Shown here: positions 15,794 to 24,198 of the stretch, piece by piece
Position numbering within the stretch: the first letter of the stretch is position 1
How the letters are laid out: each line of letters begins with the position of its first letter
NCBI GenBank assembly: GCA_001295775.1
Contig: LJIA01000005.1
Coordinates: 248,001-312,000 of the forward strand
From: a beta proteobacterium AAP99
GTDB taxonomy: Bacteria; Pseudomonadota; Gammaproteobacteria; Burkholderiales; Burkholderiaceae_C
Direction of reading: 5' to 3'
DNA: 64,000 bases
Program-made: the position numbers and the translations under genes
The notes under the pieces: model-generated
What the model was told of the DNA's origin: nothing
Database searches by the model: none
The model's input: only the letters and a program-made list of their open reading frames with translations

Positions 15794-18046
15794 ATGAGCG
15801 CCAGAAAAGCCTTCCCGCTTATCCAGCGCGGCTCTCCAGCCAATTTCGCCCGAAGAACCGCATGGATGCTCGTTCTAGCCGCGAGCCTGTTGGCCCCAGC
15901 CGAAGCCACTCCCTCCTACCAGCAAACCAAGCAATCCCACCACCCCAGCGACAAACAAGTCCTCGCCCGCAACGGCACCCCCATCGGCAGCGTGCGTATC
16001 GACACCACCGCACGGCGCGGTGCATGGCTCACGCTGGACCAGTTCTCGCCGGCGCTGATCGACACCGTCATCGCCGCGGAAGACGCGCGCTTCTTCGAGC
16101 ATGGCGGGGTGGACTGGAAGGCCGTCGGCGCGGGCGCCAGGCAGACCCTGAGCGGTTCGCGCCGCGGTGCGTCCACGCTCACCATGCAACTGGTGGGCCT
16201 GATGGACGAGGACCTCAAGGCCAGACCCGGTGGGCGCAGCGTGCTGCAGAAGGCCGGGCAGGCGCGGCAGGCCCTGGTGCTGGAGCGGCGCTGGACCAAG
16301 GGGCAGATCCTTGAGGCCTATCTGAACAAGGTGCCCATGCCCGGCGAGATCCTCGGCATCCCAATGGCCAGCCAGCTCCTGTTCGGCAAGGCGCCGCATG
16401 GCCTGAACCGCCAGGAGGCCGCGATCCTCACGGCGCTGATCCGCGCACCGAATGCGAGCGAGAAGCTCGTGGCGCAGCGGGCCTGCCGCATCGTGCACGG
16501 TGCAGCAGCCACGCCGGCGCAGTGCGCGCCGCTGGAAGGGCAGACGCAGATTGCCCTGGCGCAGGCCGTGCAGAAGGGCGCGTTGCCGGGCGCACGTTCG
16601 CCGCTGGCTGCGCATCTGGCGCGGCGCGCGGGCAAGGCGCAGGTCTGGCAGACCACGATCAATGCGCCGCTGCAGGCCCTGGCGCGCGACAGCCTGCGCC
16701 GCCACGTGGCGGAGCTGTCCACGCGCAACGTGGAAGACGGCGCCGTGCTGGTGCTGGACAACGCCACGGGCGAGGTACTGGCGTGGGTGGGTTCGTCCGG
16801 CGCCCTGTCGGACGCGGCGCAGCTGGACTTTGTGAGCGCACGGCGCCAGGCCGGCTCCACGCTCAAGCCCTTCGTCTACGCCCAGGCACTCACCGAGAAG
16901 AAGCTCACCGCCGCGAGCCTGATCGACGACGCACCGCTGGCGGTGCCCACGCAGTCCGGCATCTACGCGCCGCAGAACTATGACCGTGGCTATGCCGGCC
17001 CGGTGTCGGTGCGCACGGCGCTGGCGTCCTCGCTGAACATCCCGGCCGTGAAGGCCGCGATGATGGTGACGCCCGAGGCCCTGTTCCGCCAGCTGCAGGC
17101 TCTGGGCTTTGCGCTGCGCGAAAGCGGCGACTACTTCGGCCCCGGCCTGGCGCTGGGCGCGGCGGAGGTGAGCCTGTACGAACTCACCAATGCCTACCGC
17201 ACGCTCGCCAACCAAGGCATAGCGAGCGAACCGCGCTTCGCACTCAAGCCTGTCACGCCACCCGCCGCGCCCCGGCGTGCACTGAGCGCAGACGTCAGCT
17301 GGATCGTGGCGGACATGCTGGCCGACCGCGAAGCCCGGGCCCGCACCTTCGGCCTCACCAGCCCGCTGGCCACGCGCGGCTGGGCGGCGGTGAAGACCGG
17401 CACCTCCAAGGACATGCGCGACAACTGGTGCATCGGCTTTTCGGACCGCTACACCGTGGGCGTGTGGGTGGGCAACGCCAGCGGCGCGCCGATGTGGAAC
17501 GTCTCCGGCGTGAGCGGCGCGGCGCCCGTGTGGGCCGAGGTGATGCGCGCCCTGCATGCGGGCCGGCCCTCGCAGGCACCGGCCTTGCCCGCCACGCTGG
17601 TGAAGCAGGCGGTGGACTTCGGCGGCGTGGAGCCGGCACGCGAGGAGGTGTTTCTGGCGGGCACCGAGCGCAGCACGGTCGCACTTGCGCAGCGCATCGT
17701 CACCGCGCGCATCACCGCGCCGGCGGCCGGCACCGTCGTCGCGCTGGACCCGGACATTCCGCCAGCGCAGCAGCGGGTGCAGCTGGTGGCCGAGGTGCCG
17801 CCGGGTGAACGCGTGCGCTGGCTGGTGAACGACCGGCCACTGGCGCAGGGCGCCCGCACCAGCTGGCTGCCGCCGCCCGGCAAGTACCGCATTGCGCTGG
17901 TGGACGCGCAGGGCAAGGCGCTGGATGCGGTGGCCATCGAAGTGCGGGGCGCCTGGATGCCGGCGGTGAAGGCCGCGCGCACCACCGCTGCCCGGGGCGG
18001 CGGTCGCCCAAGCGCTGCCGCACCCTCGTCGGCGGCGCTGCGCTGA
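15794..18046 (+). CDS. pbpC: Penicillin-binding protein 1C (glycosyltransferase/transpeptidase)
   Basis: Bifunctional peptidoglycan synthase, 750 residues from ATG 15794. The GT51 domain has EDARFFEHGGVDW (catalytic Glu96), GASTLTMQLVG and QILEAYLNKVPMPGE. The transpeptidase has the serine motif STLK (Ser355), SLN (413-415) and KTGTS (534-538). The C-terminal domain resembles the BiPBP_C region of PBP1C. The start is ambiguous: ATG 15794 lies just before a dispersed repeat on the minus strand (15808-15863), which would encode residues 6-23. ATG 15866 (MLVLAASLLAPAEA) just after it would begin directly with the hydrophobic anchor or signal. Partner of the preceding alpha-2-macroglobulin gene. 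Confidence 0.93.
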   Translation: MSARKAFPLIQRGSPANFARRTAWMLVLAASLLAPAEATPSYQQTKQSHHPSDKQVLARNGTPIGSVRIDTTARRGAWLTLDQFSPALIDTVIAAEDARFFEHGGVDWKAVGAGARQTLSGSRRGASTLTMQLVGLMDEDLKARPGGRSVLQKAGQARQALVLERRWTKGQILEAYLNKVPMPGEILGIPMASQLLFGKAPHGLNRQEAAILTALIRAPNASEKLVAQRACRIVHGAAATPAQCAPLEGQTQIALAQAVQKGALPGARSPLAAHLARRAGKAQVWQTTINAPLQALARDSLRRHVAELSTRNVEDGAVLVLDNATGEVLAWVGSSGALSDAAQLDFVSARRQAGSTLKPFVYAQALTEKKLTAASLIDDAPLAVPTQSGIYAPQNYDRGYAGPVSVRTALASSLNIPAVKAAMMVTPEALFRQLQALGFALRESGDYFGPGLALGAAEVSLYELTNAYRTLANQGIASEPRFALKPVTPPAAPRRALSADVSWIVADMLADREARARTFGLTSPLATRGWAAVKTGTSKDMRDNWCIGFSDRYTVGVWVGNASGAPMWNVSGVSGAAPVWAEVMRALHAGRPSQAPALPATLVKQAVDFGGVEPAREEVFLAGTERSTVALAQRIVTARITAPAAGTVVALDPDIPPAQQRVQLVAEVPPGERVRWLVNDRPLAQGARTSWLPPPGKYRIALVDAQGKALDAVAIEVRGAWMPAVKAARTTAARGGGRPSAAAPSSAALR
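15808..15863 (-). repeat. Dispersed repeat copy inside the 5' end of pbpC
   Basis: Reverse complement reads ATGCGGTTCTTCGGGCG, AAATTGGCTGGAGAGCC and GCGCTGGATAAGCGGGAAGGC, matching the consensus with several changes. It lies between two possible pbpC start codons. Confidence 0.75.
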
Positions 18047-18153
18047 ACCGATCAGCAGGCGGCACGCGGCGCAGCGCAAGACGGTTGCACTTGGATCTCC
18101 CGCCGCGACTGCCTCACGCCGCAATACACCCCTGAAGCACTCGCACCCGCCAA

Positions 18154-18254
18154 TCCGCTTGTCTGGCAAGGGTTTCCAGGGCACCGGGCTGAAGACGCTC
18201 TTCTGGTGCGGCTTTTCAAGGCATTGCTCTGAAGATCCGCACCAGACAAGCGGA
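18154..18254. repeat. Paired dispersed repeats with 13-bp terminal inverted repeat
   Basis: TCCGCTTGTCTGG (18154-18166) and CCAGACAAGCGGA (18242-18254) are exact reverse complements, with CTGAAGA motifs inside. Two repeat units lie head to head in the 441-bp gap after pbpC. Confidence 0.85.
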
Positions 18255-18318
18255 AAGCGGCATCTCGCCTTGCAGATCCGCCGCAGTCTGCGCGCTCAAG
18301 TCGCGTGCCCGAACGGCA

Positions 18319-18338
18319 ACCGGCCTGCGCAGGCCGGT
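18319..18338. terminator. Perfect 20-bp palindrome, possible terminator after pbpC
   Basis: ACCGGCCTGC immediately followed by GCAGGCCGGT. There is no T-run, so rho-independent termination is uncertain. Apart from this hairpin and the repeat pair, I see nothing in the 18047-18487 gap. Confidence 0.4.
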
Positions 18339-18487
18339 CTGCTTCGTGAACGAGCGAATTGCCCCGTGATTCCCCTGCAACTCGGCCCAAAGAAGTTGCT
18401 TAGTTTGCTCAACCTCGCGCCCGCGAGGCCGATGACTCCCTCAGGACGCCGCAACCCGCGGCAGGCATTTGAGCGGAGCAATCGGAC

Positions 18488-19516
18488 ATGGCGCGCAGCA
18501 ACACACCCCGGGGCGAGGCTTGGCGCAACGCCCTGCGCGTCACGCTGCTGGCGCTGGCCGCCGCCGGCACCCTGGCCGCCTGTGGCGGCGGTGGTGGAGG
18601 CAGCAGCGGCCCGGCCGCACCCACGCCTGCGCCTGCACCGCCGCCTCCTCCGCCGCCCGCGCCGCCCAGCGGCAGCACCGACCCGCAAGCCACCCTGTGC
18701 ACCCAGTTCAGCAAGGATCTGGCGCGCAGCGAAGCCGGCGTGAACTATCTGAATACCGTGCGCAGCGCCGCCAATGCCCCGCTGCTCACGCACAACGCCA
18801 CGATCACGGATGTGATCCACCGACACGTGACCTACCTGATCGTGAACAACGAGTTCACCCACTACCAGACCCAGGGCAAGCCCTGCTTCCTGGGCGCGGC
18901 ACCGGCGGACCGCTTCGTCGCCGGCAGCGTGGGCAACTACGGCTTTGCGTCCGAATCCCTGGCCGGGGTGAGCGGCGGCACGCAGGCCTCGGACCGCGAT
19001 GCCATCGACCTGAAGCTGGACAGCATCTATCACCGCTTCGTGCTGCTGGCGGCCGAGGCGCGCGAGGCCGGCGTCTCCGGCGCCAACACGGTGTACGGCC
19101 TGAACGTGGGCGCCCGCACCGTGGACACCGCGCCGAGCAACCGCGTGGTGCTCTGGCCCTTTGCCGGGCAGGGCAACGTGCCCACCACCTTCTTCAGCGA
19201 CCTCGAGCAGCCGGACCCGGTGCCCGAGCGCGGCGAAGTCGGCTACCCGATCACCGTGAACGTGGCGCCGAACATGACGCTGAACGTGGTGAATGCGCGT
19301 CTGGTCGACGGCGCAGGCAACGTGGTCGAGATCAAGCAGCTGCTGCCCGGCCGCGAGCTCGCCCGCAATCAGGCCGCGCTTGTGCCGCTGAACCCGCTGG
19401 CCGAGCAGACCACCTACACCGTGTCGATGCGCATCCAGATCAATGGCATGACGCAGGACATTGCCTACAGCTTCCGCACCAGCAGCGAGAAGTTCCGGCT
19501 CGAACCGCGCGGCTGA
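18488..19516 (+). CDS. CAP/SCP-domain lipoprotein
   Basis: Probable surface or periplasmic lipoprotein of 342 residues. The signal peptide ends in a lipobox LAAC (Cys32), followed by a Gly run and a flexible Pro-rich linker (PTPAPAPPPPPPPAPP). The CAP (cysteine-rich secretory/PR-1-like) domain covers about 70-200: VNYLNTVRSAANAPLL, HRHVTYLIVNNEFTHYQ and a NYGFASESLAG segment. A C-terminal beta-rich extension follows (about 235-340; DIAYSFRTSSEKF), Ig-like in appearance. The function of bacterial CAP lipoproteins is mostly unknown. A 10-bp hairpin terminator follows the stop. Confidence 0.8.
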   Translation: MARSNTPRGEAWRNALRVTLLALAAAGTLAACGGGGGGSSGPAAPTPAPAPPPPPPPAPPSGSTDPQATLCTQFSKDLARSEAGVNYLNTVRSAANAPLLTHNATITDVIHRHVTYLIVNNEFTHYQTQGKPCFLGAAPADRFVAGSVGNYGFASESLAGVSGGTQASDRDAIDLKLDSIYHRFVLLAAEAREAGVSGANTVYGLNVGARTVDTAPSNRVVLWPFAGQGNVPTTFFSDLEQPDPVPERGEVGYPITVNVAPNMTLNVVNARLVDGAGNVVEIKQLLPGRELARNQAALVPLNPLAEQTTYTVSMRIQINGMTQDIAYSFRTSSEKFRLEPRG

Positions 19517-19537
19517 CGCGGCACCGCTCCCACCTAG

Positions 19538-19560
19538 ACGGCCCGCGCACCGCGGGCCGT
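19538..19560 (+). terminator. Terminator after the CAP lipoprotein gene
   Basis: ACGGCCCGCG (19538-19547), CAC loop, CGCGGGCCGT (19551-19560), then TTG. A stable stem with a short T tail. Confidence 0.75.
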
Positions 19561-19739
19561 TTGCATTGGCGCGGCAACACGCTGTCACAGGCATTCAAGC
19601 CCTGAAACCGCGGTTCACAGCCGCGCGCATTCGGATGCTCTGTTGACCACACACCGGCCGCCGCAGAAACAGATGCACGCAGGCGTGGCCCATAAGCTCG
19701 CGGCGCGTTTCACCCGCAATTCACGCTTGGGGCCCATGC

Positions 19740-20597
19740 ATGCAGATCCTGCAGACCGTCACCGCGCCGTACACGCAGTCGTCTGAACACACGGCGGCCA
19801 TCGTGCTCGCCACCCTCGGCATCACCCTGGCGCTTTGGCTGCTGGTGCGCACCGCGCGCAGCGGCTGGGGCTGGGCCGCGGGCACGGCGCTGTTCCTGCT
19901 GCCCGTGGCCGTGCCGCTGGTGCGGCATTGGGGCGACCCCAATGGCAAGGACCTGCGTCTGCCCCTGTTCGGGCTGCTGGGCACGCTCGCCGTGAGCGGG
20001 CTGGTGGCCCTCAATGCAGGGCTGAGCGTCCCGCGCGAGGCGCTGGCGGAGGCGCCCGCCAAGCTGCAGCAGACCGCGCAATGGTTCAGCAGCGGCGCAG
20101 CCCTGCAATGGGCACGGCATGAAGTGCCGCGCCGCATCGACCGCCTGCGCCCCGCGAGCATGCCCTTCGCCACGGCGCCCCTGGCCGCCGAACGCGAGGC
20201 CGACTGCCTGCGCATCGACACCGTGTTCCATTCCAGCCTGGGCACCTGCGTGGAAGCGAGCCCGCAGGACCTCGCCGCGCGGCGCGAGCTGCTCGCCGGC
20301 CGCGGTCTGTCCGTGGCGGCCTTCAACACCGAACCCGGCCTCGTGCTCTACACCGCCTACGACTGCCGGCGCTGCGAGCAGACCCGCCAGTGGCTGCGCG
20401 AACGCAAGGTGCCCTTCGTGGAGCGCAACCTCAACATCGAACGCGAGCACCAGCCGGGCTTTCGGGCCATCGGCGGCGCTGCCGTGCCGTTCATGATCTA
20501 CGGCCGCGAATCACGCGAGGGCTTTGACGAAGCCTGGCTCAATGAGCGGGTGGGGACGCAGGCGGCAGGTGCAGGCGGTGCTGCCAGCACAAGCTAG
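19740..20597 (+). CDS. Membrane-anchored glutaredoxin-like protein
   Basis: Protein of 285 residues. Three hydrophobic segments (about 19-38, 46-62 and 74-92) anchor the protein. After a middle region (about 100-195) without a recognised domain comes a glutaredoxin-like thioredoxin fold at about 200-275: LVLYTAYDCRRC with redox motif Cys209-x-x-Cys212, QWLRERKVPFVERNL, and GGAAVPFMIYG, whose cis-Pro VPF loop is typical. It probably reduces or isomerises disulfides of membrane or envelope partners; which side of the membrane is not certain. Monocistronic, followed by an AT-rich hairpin and rnpB on the other strand. Confidence 0.7.
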   Translation: MQILQTVTAPYTQSSEHTAAIVLATLGITLALWLLVRTARSGWGWAAGTALFLLPVAVPLVRHWGDPNGKDLRLPLFGLLGTLAVSGLVALNAGLSVPREALAEAPAKLQQTAQWFSSGAALQWARHEVPRRIDRLRPASMPFATAPLAAEREADCLRIDTVFHSSLGTCVEASPQDLAARRELLAGRGLSVAAFNTEPGLVLYTAYDCRRCEQTRQWLRERKVPFVERNLNIEREHQPGFRAIGGAAVPFMIYGRESREGFDEAWLNERVGTQAAGAGGAASTS

Positions 20598-20607
20598 ATC
20601 CGTCGGT

Positions 20608-20635
20608 AATTGATTCAATCACAGATGAATCAATT
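20608..20635. repeat. AT-rich inverted repeat downstream of the glutaredoxin gene
   Basis: AATTGATTCA (20608-20617) and TGAATCAATT (20626-20635) are perfect reverse complements around an 8-nt loop. It could be a weak terminator or a protein-binding site. The A/T content stands out locally. Confidence 0.5.
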
Positions 20636-20640
20636 GAAAT

Positions 20641-20690
20641 TTCCGCTTGTCTGAAGTCGCTCTTCGGCATTTTTCAGATCAAGTAAATCA
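20641..20690 (-). repeat. Partial dispersed repeat before rnpB
   Basis: TTCCGCTTGTCTGAAG at 20641-20656, then a diverged TTTTTCAGATCAAG. It matches the CAGACAAGCGGAA end of the family in reverse orientation. Confidence 0.7.
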
Positions 20691-20753
20691 TGTCCGAAAT
20701 TGGCATGCATGGCCCGGCGATCACTACTGCGCGCGGACGGCGTTGAATTCAGC

Positions 20754-21170
20754 TGCAAAGCAGGCCTGTAAGCCGGATTCTGTGCGGCGCGCTTGCGCGC
20801 GTCCGGCAGTCATTCCTCTAGGCGGCACATTGCTGCGCCGCTCAAGCCTTCTACCCGCAGGCGCACCGGGCCGATGCATGGCCTGCCTATTTGAAGTTGC
20901 TCCGGGTGGGGTTTGCCGTGCCGCGCCTGTCACCAGCCGCGCGGTGCGCTCTTACCGCACCGTTTCACCCTTGCCTGTGCCGCTTGCGCGGCCATCGGCG
21001 GTCTGTTCTCTGTTGCACTGTCCGTCGGCTTCGGTGCCCGGCGCGGCGCAGATTGCTCCGCATCGCGCGTTCCCTTCACCGCCTGGCCGTTAGCCAGCAC
21101 CCTGCCCTGTGGAGTCCGGACTTTCCTCCCGTGGGGCGAACCCACCGGCGACTGCCCGGCCTGCTTTGCA
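20754..21170 (-). ncRNA. rnpB: RNase P RNA, bacterial class A
   Basis: Catalytic RNA of RNase P, which matures tRNA 5' ends. On the minus strand the 5' end (TGCAAAGCAGGCC, + 21158-21170) pairs perfectly with the 3' end (GGCCTGCTTTGCA, + 20754-20766) as a 13-bp P1 helix. In between are the universally conserved blocks: GGGAGGAAAGTCCGGACTCC near the 5' end, ACAGTGCAACAGAGA, GGGTGAAACGGTGCGGTAAG, and AGAGGAATGACTGCC before the CAGAATCCGGCTTACAG 3' segment. Length about 417 nt. A possible -10 GACAAT lies just upstream. It is divergent from the HTH regulator at 21263. Confidence 0.96.
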
Positions 21171-21262
21171 GTGCGCATTGTCCCACGCAGGGGCGGCCAG
21201 CCTGCGGGCGTAACATGCGCGGCCTGTACGCAAGGGACCACGCACGAGAGAGGAACACCGCG

Positions 21263-22012
21263 ATGCAGACGACCCAACTGGTCGACGCCCTGAAGCGCGA
21301 ACTCAAGGCGCGCGGCATCAACTACGCCACCGTGGCCGAGGGCATCGGCATGAGTGAGGCGACCGTCAAGCGCATGCTGTCCACGCGCAATCTCACGCTG
21401 GAGCGGCTGGACGAGATCCTGGAGGCTACCGGCATCAAGCTGCAGGACCTGCTGCGCGTGTCCCTGGCCGATGAGGACAGCAAGCTCATCAGCGAGCTGA
21501 CCGACAAGCAGGAGCGCGAGATCGTGGCCAACCCCGCCCTGTTTGCCACGGCGGTCGCCTGCATGAACCTGATGCGCTTTGACGAGATTCTCGATCTCTA
21601 TGCGCTGACCGAGGCGCAGCTCGTGGGCATGCTGACCAAGCTGGACAAGATGGGCCTGATCGAGCTGCTGCCGGGCAACCGCATCCGCGTGAAGGTGGCG
21701 CGCACCTTCCGCTGGATTCCGAACGGCCCGATCATGCAGTTCTTCCGCATCCAGGCGCAGGAGTACTTCAGCTCCAGCTTCCATGGCACGGGCGAGAAAC
21801 TGATCCTGGTGAACAGCATGCTCACGCGCGCCACCATCGAGAAGTTCATCGAACGTATGCAGGAAGTGGCGCGCGATTTCTCGCGCCTGCATACCGAGGA
21901 CACCAAGTACCCGATCGACAAGCGGCACGCACACAGCCTGATCCTGGCCGTGCGGCCGTGGGAGCCGAGCACGCTTCGCCCGCTGCGCAGGCGACCAGAT
22001 CAAGTGCGCTGA
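21263..22012 (+). CDS. XRE-family HTH transcriptional regulator
   Basis: Protein of 249 residues. The N-terminal helix-turn-helix covers about 5-62 (ALKRELKARGINYATVAEGI, then MSEATVKRMLSTRNLTLERLDEI). It is followed by a region resembling a winged helix (LDLYALTEAQLVGMLTKLDKMGLIELLPGNRIRVK) and a C-terminal effector-like part (FHGTGEKLILVNSMLTRATI). Targets are unknown. ATG 21263 is chosen because AGAGAGGA (21246-21253) is a clear Shine-Dalgarno. The longer upstream frame runs through rnpB and is rejected. The last codons and the stop lie inside a 15-bp perfect palindrome. Confidence 0.85.
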   Translation: MQTTQLVDALKRELKARGINYATVAEGIGMSEATVKRMLSTRNLTLERLDEILEATGIKLQDLLRVSLADEDSKLISELTDKQEREIVANPALFATAVACMNLMRFDEILDLYALTEAQLVGMLTKLDKMGLIELLPGNRIRVKVARTFRWIPNGPIMQFFRIQAQEYFSSSFHGTGEKLILVNSMLTRATIEKFIERMQEVARDFSRLHTEDTKYPIDKRHAHSLILAVRPWEPSTLRPLRRRPDQVR

Positions 22013-22037
22013 CGCGCACTTGATCTGGCTCGGCTCC
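21961..22037 (+). terminator. Nested palindrome spanning the regulator's stop codon
   Basis: CCAGATCAAGTGCGC (21995-22009), loop TGAC, GCGCACTTGATCTGG (22014-22028). The stop TGA (22010-22012) is the loop. Outer arms GGAGCCGAG (21961-21969) and CTCGGCTCC (22029-22037) also match exactly. There is no T-run. The structure would sequester the stop codon and could affect termination or mRNA stability. Confidence 0.6.
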
Positions 22038-22052
22038 AGTTTCTGAACGAAC

Positions 22053-22107
22053 GAGGCGGGGCTTCGCCCCTCCTCGAGCACCTCCCCCTTGGGGGCTTTG
22101 CCCCCTC
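22053..22107. repeat. GC-rich hairpin pair in the regulator-ThDP gap
   Basis: GGGGC-TTC-GCCCC (about 22058-22070) and GGGGGC-TTT-GCCCCC (about 22091-22106) within a C-rich tract. Together with the preceding palindrome they occupy much of the 290-bp gap. I see nothing further there. Confidence 0.45.
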
Positions 22108-22302
22108 TCCCCCCTAAACAACCGCGCCCCTTACTCCTACAGTCTTGCTTTCGGTCCCTCCTCTGCGTGCGGGGGAAGTTGGCGGGAATTCGCAGAGCAC
22201 TGCTCTGCGCCGCCAAGCTTCCAAGCGCCGTGCACGGCGCGCGGTGGAGGGTTAGGGTGGGGGCAGCACTTCGCCACTGACTACATCGTTTCGAGCTTCA
22301 CC

Positions 22303-24009
22303 ATGACCCACCCCGCCCGCACCGCCGCCCAATGCCTCGTTGATCAACTGCGCATCCACGGGGTGGATACCGTCTTCTGTGTGCCGGGGGAGAGCTATCT
22401 GCAGGTGCTGGATGCGCTGCATGGCGACCAGGATTCGATCAAGCTGGTGGTGAACCGGCAGGAGAGCGGTACGACCTTCATGGCGGAGGCCTACGGCAAG
22501 CTCACGGGCAAGCCGGGGATCGCGATGGTGACGCGCGGGCCGGGGGCGACGAATGCGGCCATCGGTGTGCACACGGCTTTTCAGGACTCCACGCCGATGA
22601 TCCTGTTCATCGGTCAGGTGGGCACGGACATGTTCGAGCGCGAGGCCTTCCAGGAGGTGGACTACCGCTTCATGTATGCGCGCCTGGCCAAGTGGGTGGC
22701 GCAGATCGACCGTGCGGACCGCATTCCGGAGTTCATTGCCCGCGCCTTTGCCGTGGCCACCAGCGGCCGGCCCGGGCCGGTGGTGCTGGCCCTGCCTGAA
22801 GACCTGCTCTCGCAGGCGGTGGAGGTGGCGAACGCCCAGCCCTATCACGCGGTGCAGGCCTCACCTTCGCCCGCGCAGATGGCGCAGCTTGAGAATCTGC
22901 TGGTCCACGCCAAGCAGCCGCTGGTGCTGGCAGGCGGCCCCGGATGGAGCCGTGAGGCCTGCGCCAACCTGCGTCACTTTGTGGAGCGGTGGAACCTGCC
23001 GCTGGCCTGCGCCTTCCGCTTCCAGGACAGCTTCGATCACCATCACCCGAACTACGTGGGCGATGTCGGCATCGGCATCAACCCGGCGCTGGCCGCACGC
23101 GTCAAGGCGGCCGATGTGCTGCTGGTGCTCGGGCCCCGTCTGGGCGAGATGACGACCTCCGGCTACACGCTTCTGGAAGTGCCGACGCCGCGCCAGCATC
23201 TGATCCATGTGCATCCGGATGCCAGCGAGCTGAACCGCGTTTATCAGGCGGAGCTGGCGATTGCCGCCAGCAACTTCAATATCGCCGAAGCACTCGCGCA
23301 CCTGCCCGAGCCAGCCTTTGCGCCGTCGCAAGCCCCCTGGTCCGACACCGTCACCGCCGCGCGTGCCGACTATGACGCCTGGCAGACCGAACCGAAGGCC
23401 AGCCGCGAGGCGCGCTTCAACCCCTGGCAGATCATGCAGACCCTCAAGGCCGAGCTGCCGGCGGACACGCTGATCGCCAACGGCGCGGGCAACTTTGCCA
23501 CCTGGGGGCACCGCTTCTGGCGCTACGGCGGCATCGAGCACCATGGCCGCACGCAGCTGGCGCCCACCAGCGGCGCCATGGGCTACGGCCTGCCGGCGGG
23601 CATTGCGGCGTCCATCCTCGACCCGCAGCGCACCGTGCTCATCACCGCGGGCGATGGCGACATCATGATGACCATCCAGGAGCTGGCCACCGCCCTGCAG
23701 TACGGCGCGCGCCCGCTGATTGTGCTGTTCAACAACGGCCTGTACGGCACGATCCGCATGCATCAGGCGCGGGACTTTCCGGGCCGCATCGCGGGCACGG
23801 AACTGCGCAACCCGGACTTCGTGCAGCTGGCGCAGGCCTTCGGCGCCCATGCGCAGCGCGTGACCGAAGTGGCGCAGTTCAAGGCCGCGCTGGACGCCGC
23901 GCGGGCCGCCATCCGTGACCAGGGCATCCCGGCGCTGATCGAACTCATCACCGACCCTGGCCTGATCACCCCGGCCATGCGTCTGCCCGATCAGCCTGCC
24001 GGGGCCTGA
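22303..24009 (+). CDS. Thiamine-diphosphate-dependent enzyme, acetolactate-synthase-like
   Basis: Protein of 568 residues with the three-domain ThDP decarboxylase fold. The N-terminal pyrimidine domain has CVPGESYLQVLDAL and NRQES (catalytic Glu54). The central domain starts about 190 (KQPLVLAGGPGWS). The C-terminal PP domain has GDGD (450-453) followed by NN (477-478), the ThDP/Mg signature. It resembles the large acetolactate-synthase family, but no small regulatory subunit is adjacent, so a different 2-oxoacid substrate (catabolic or unknown) is possible. No clear Shine-Dalgarno precedes ATG 22303. It stands alone. Confidence 0.85.
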   Translation: MTHPARTAAQCLVDQLRIHGVDTVFCVPGESYLQVLDALHGDQDSIKLVVNRQESGTTFMAEAYGKLTGKPGIAMVTRGPGATNAAIGVHTAFQDSTPMILFIGQVGTDMFEREAFQEVDYRFMYARLAKWVAQIDRADRIPEFIARAFAVATSGRPGPVVLALPEDLLSQAVEVANAQPYHAVQASPSPAQMAQLENLLVHAKQPLVLAGGPGWSREACANLRHFVERWNLPLACAFRFQDSFDHHHPNYVGDVGIGINPALAARVKAADVLLVLGPRLGEMTTSGYTLLEVPTPRQHLIHVHPDASELNRVYQAELAIAASNFNIAEALAHLPEPAFAPSQAPWSDTVTAARADYDAWQTEPKASREARFNPWQIMQTLKAELPADTLIANGAGNFATWGHRFWRYGGIEHHGRTQLAPTSGAMGYGLPAGIAASILDPQRTVLITAGDGDIMMTIQELATALQYGARPLIVLFNNGLYGTIRMHQARDFPGRIAGTELRNPDFVQLAQAFGAHAQRVTEVAQFKAALDAARAAIRDQGIPALIELITDPGLITPAMRLPDQPAGA

Positions 24010-24037
24010 AATCGGCCATTGGCGAAATTGCTACAAG

Positions 24038-24058
24038 ACGTTGCTCGCGCAGCAACGT
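24038..24058. terminator. Hairpin after the ThDP gene
   Basis: ACGTTGCT, CGCGC loop, AGCAACGT: a perfect 8-bp stem 29 nt past the stop, without a T-run. Confidence 0.4.
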
Positions 24059-24198
24059 GATTGAAAGATTCTTCAATTTCGGCCATACACGTTCAGTTTC
24101 AAAACTACGATTCCGTCACACATTCATTCAGAGCGCACACTGGGCAGGCTCAGCCTGAGGAGAACGGTGCAGCGCCACAAACGGGATCCGTTGCTTCC

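Noticed and set aside
20891-21262. N-terminal extension of the HTH regulator through 20891
   Set aside because: The stretch is rnpB on the other strand, and a Shine-Dalgarno marks the start at 21263.
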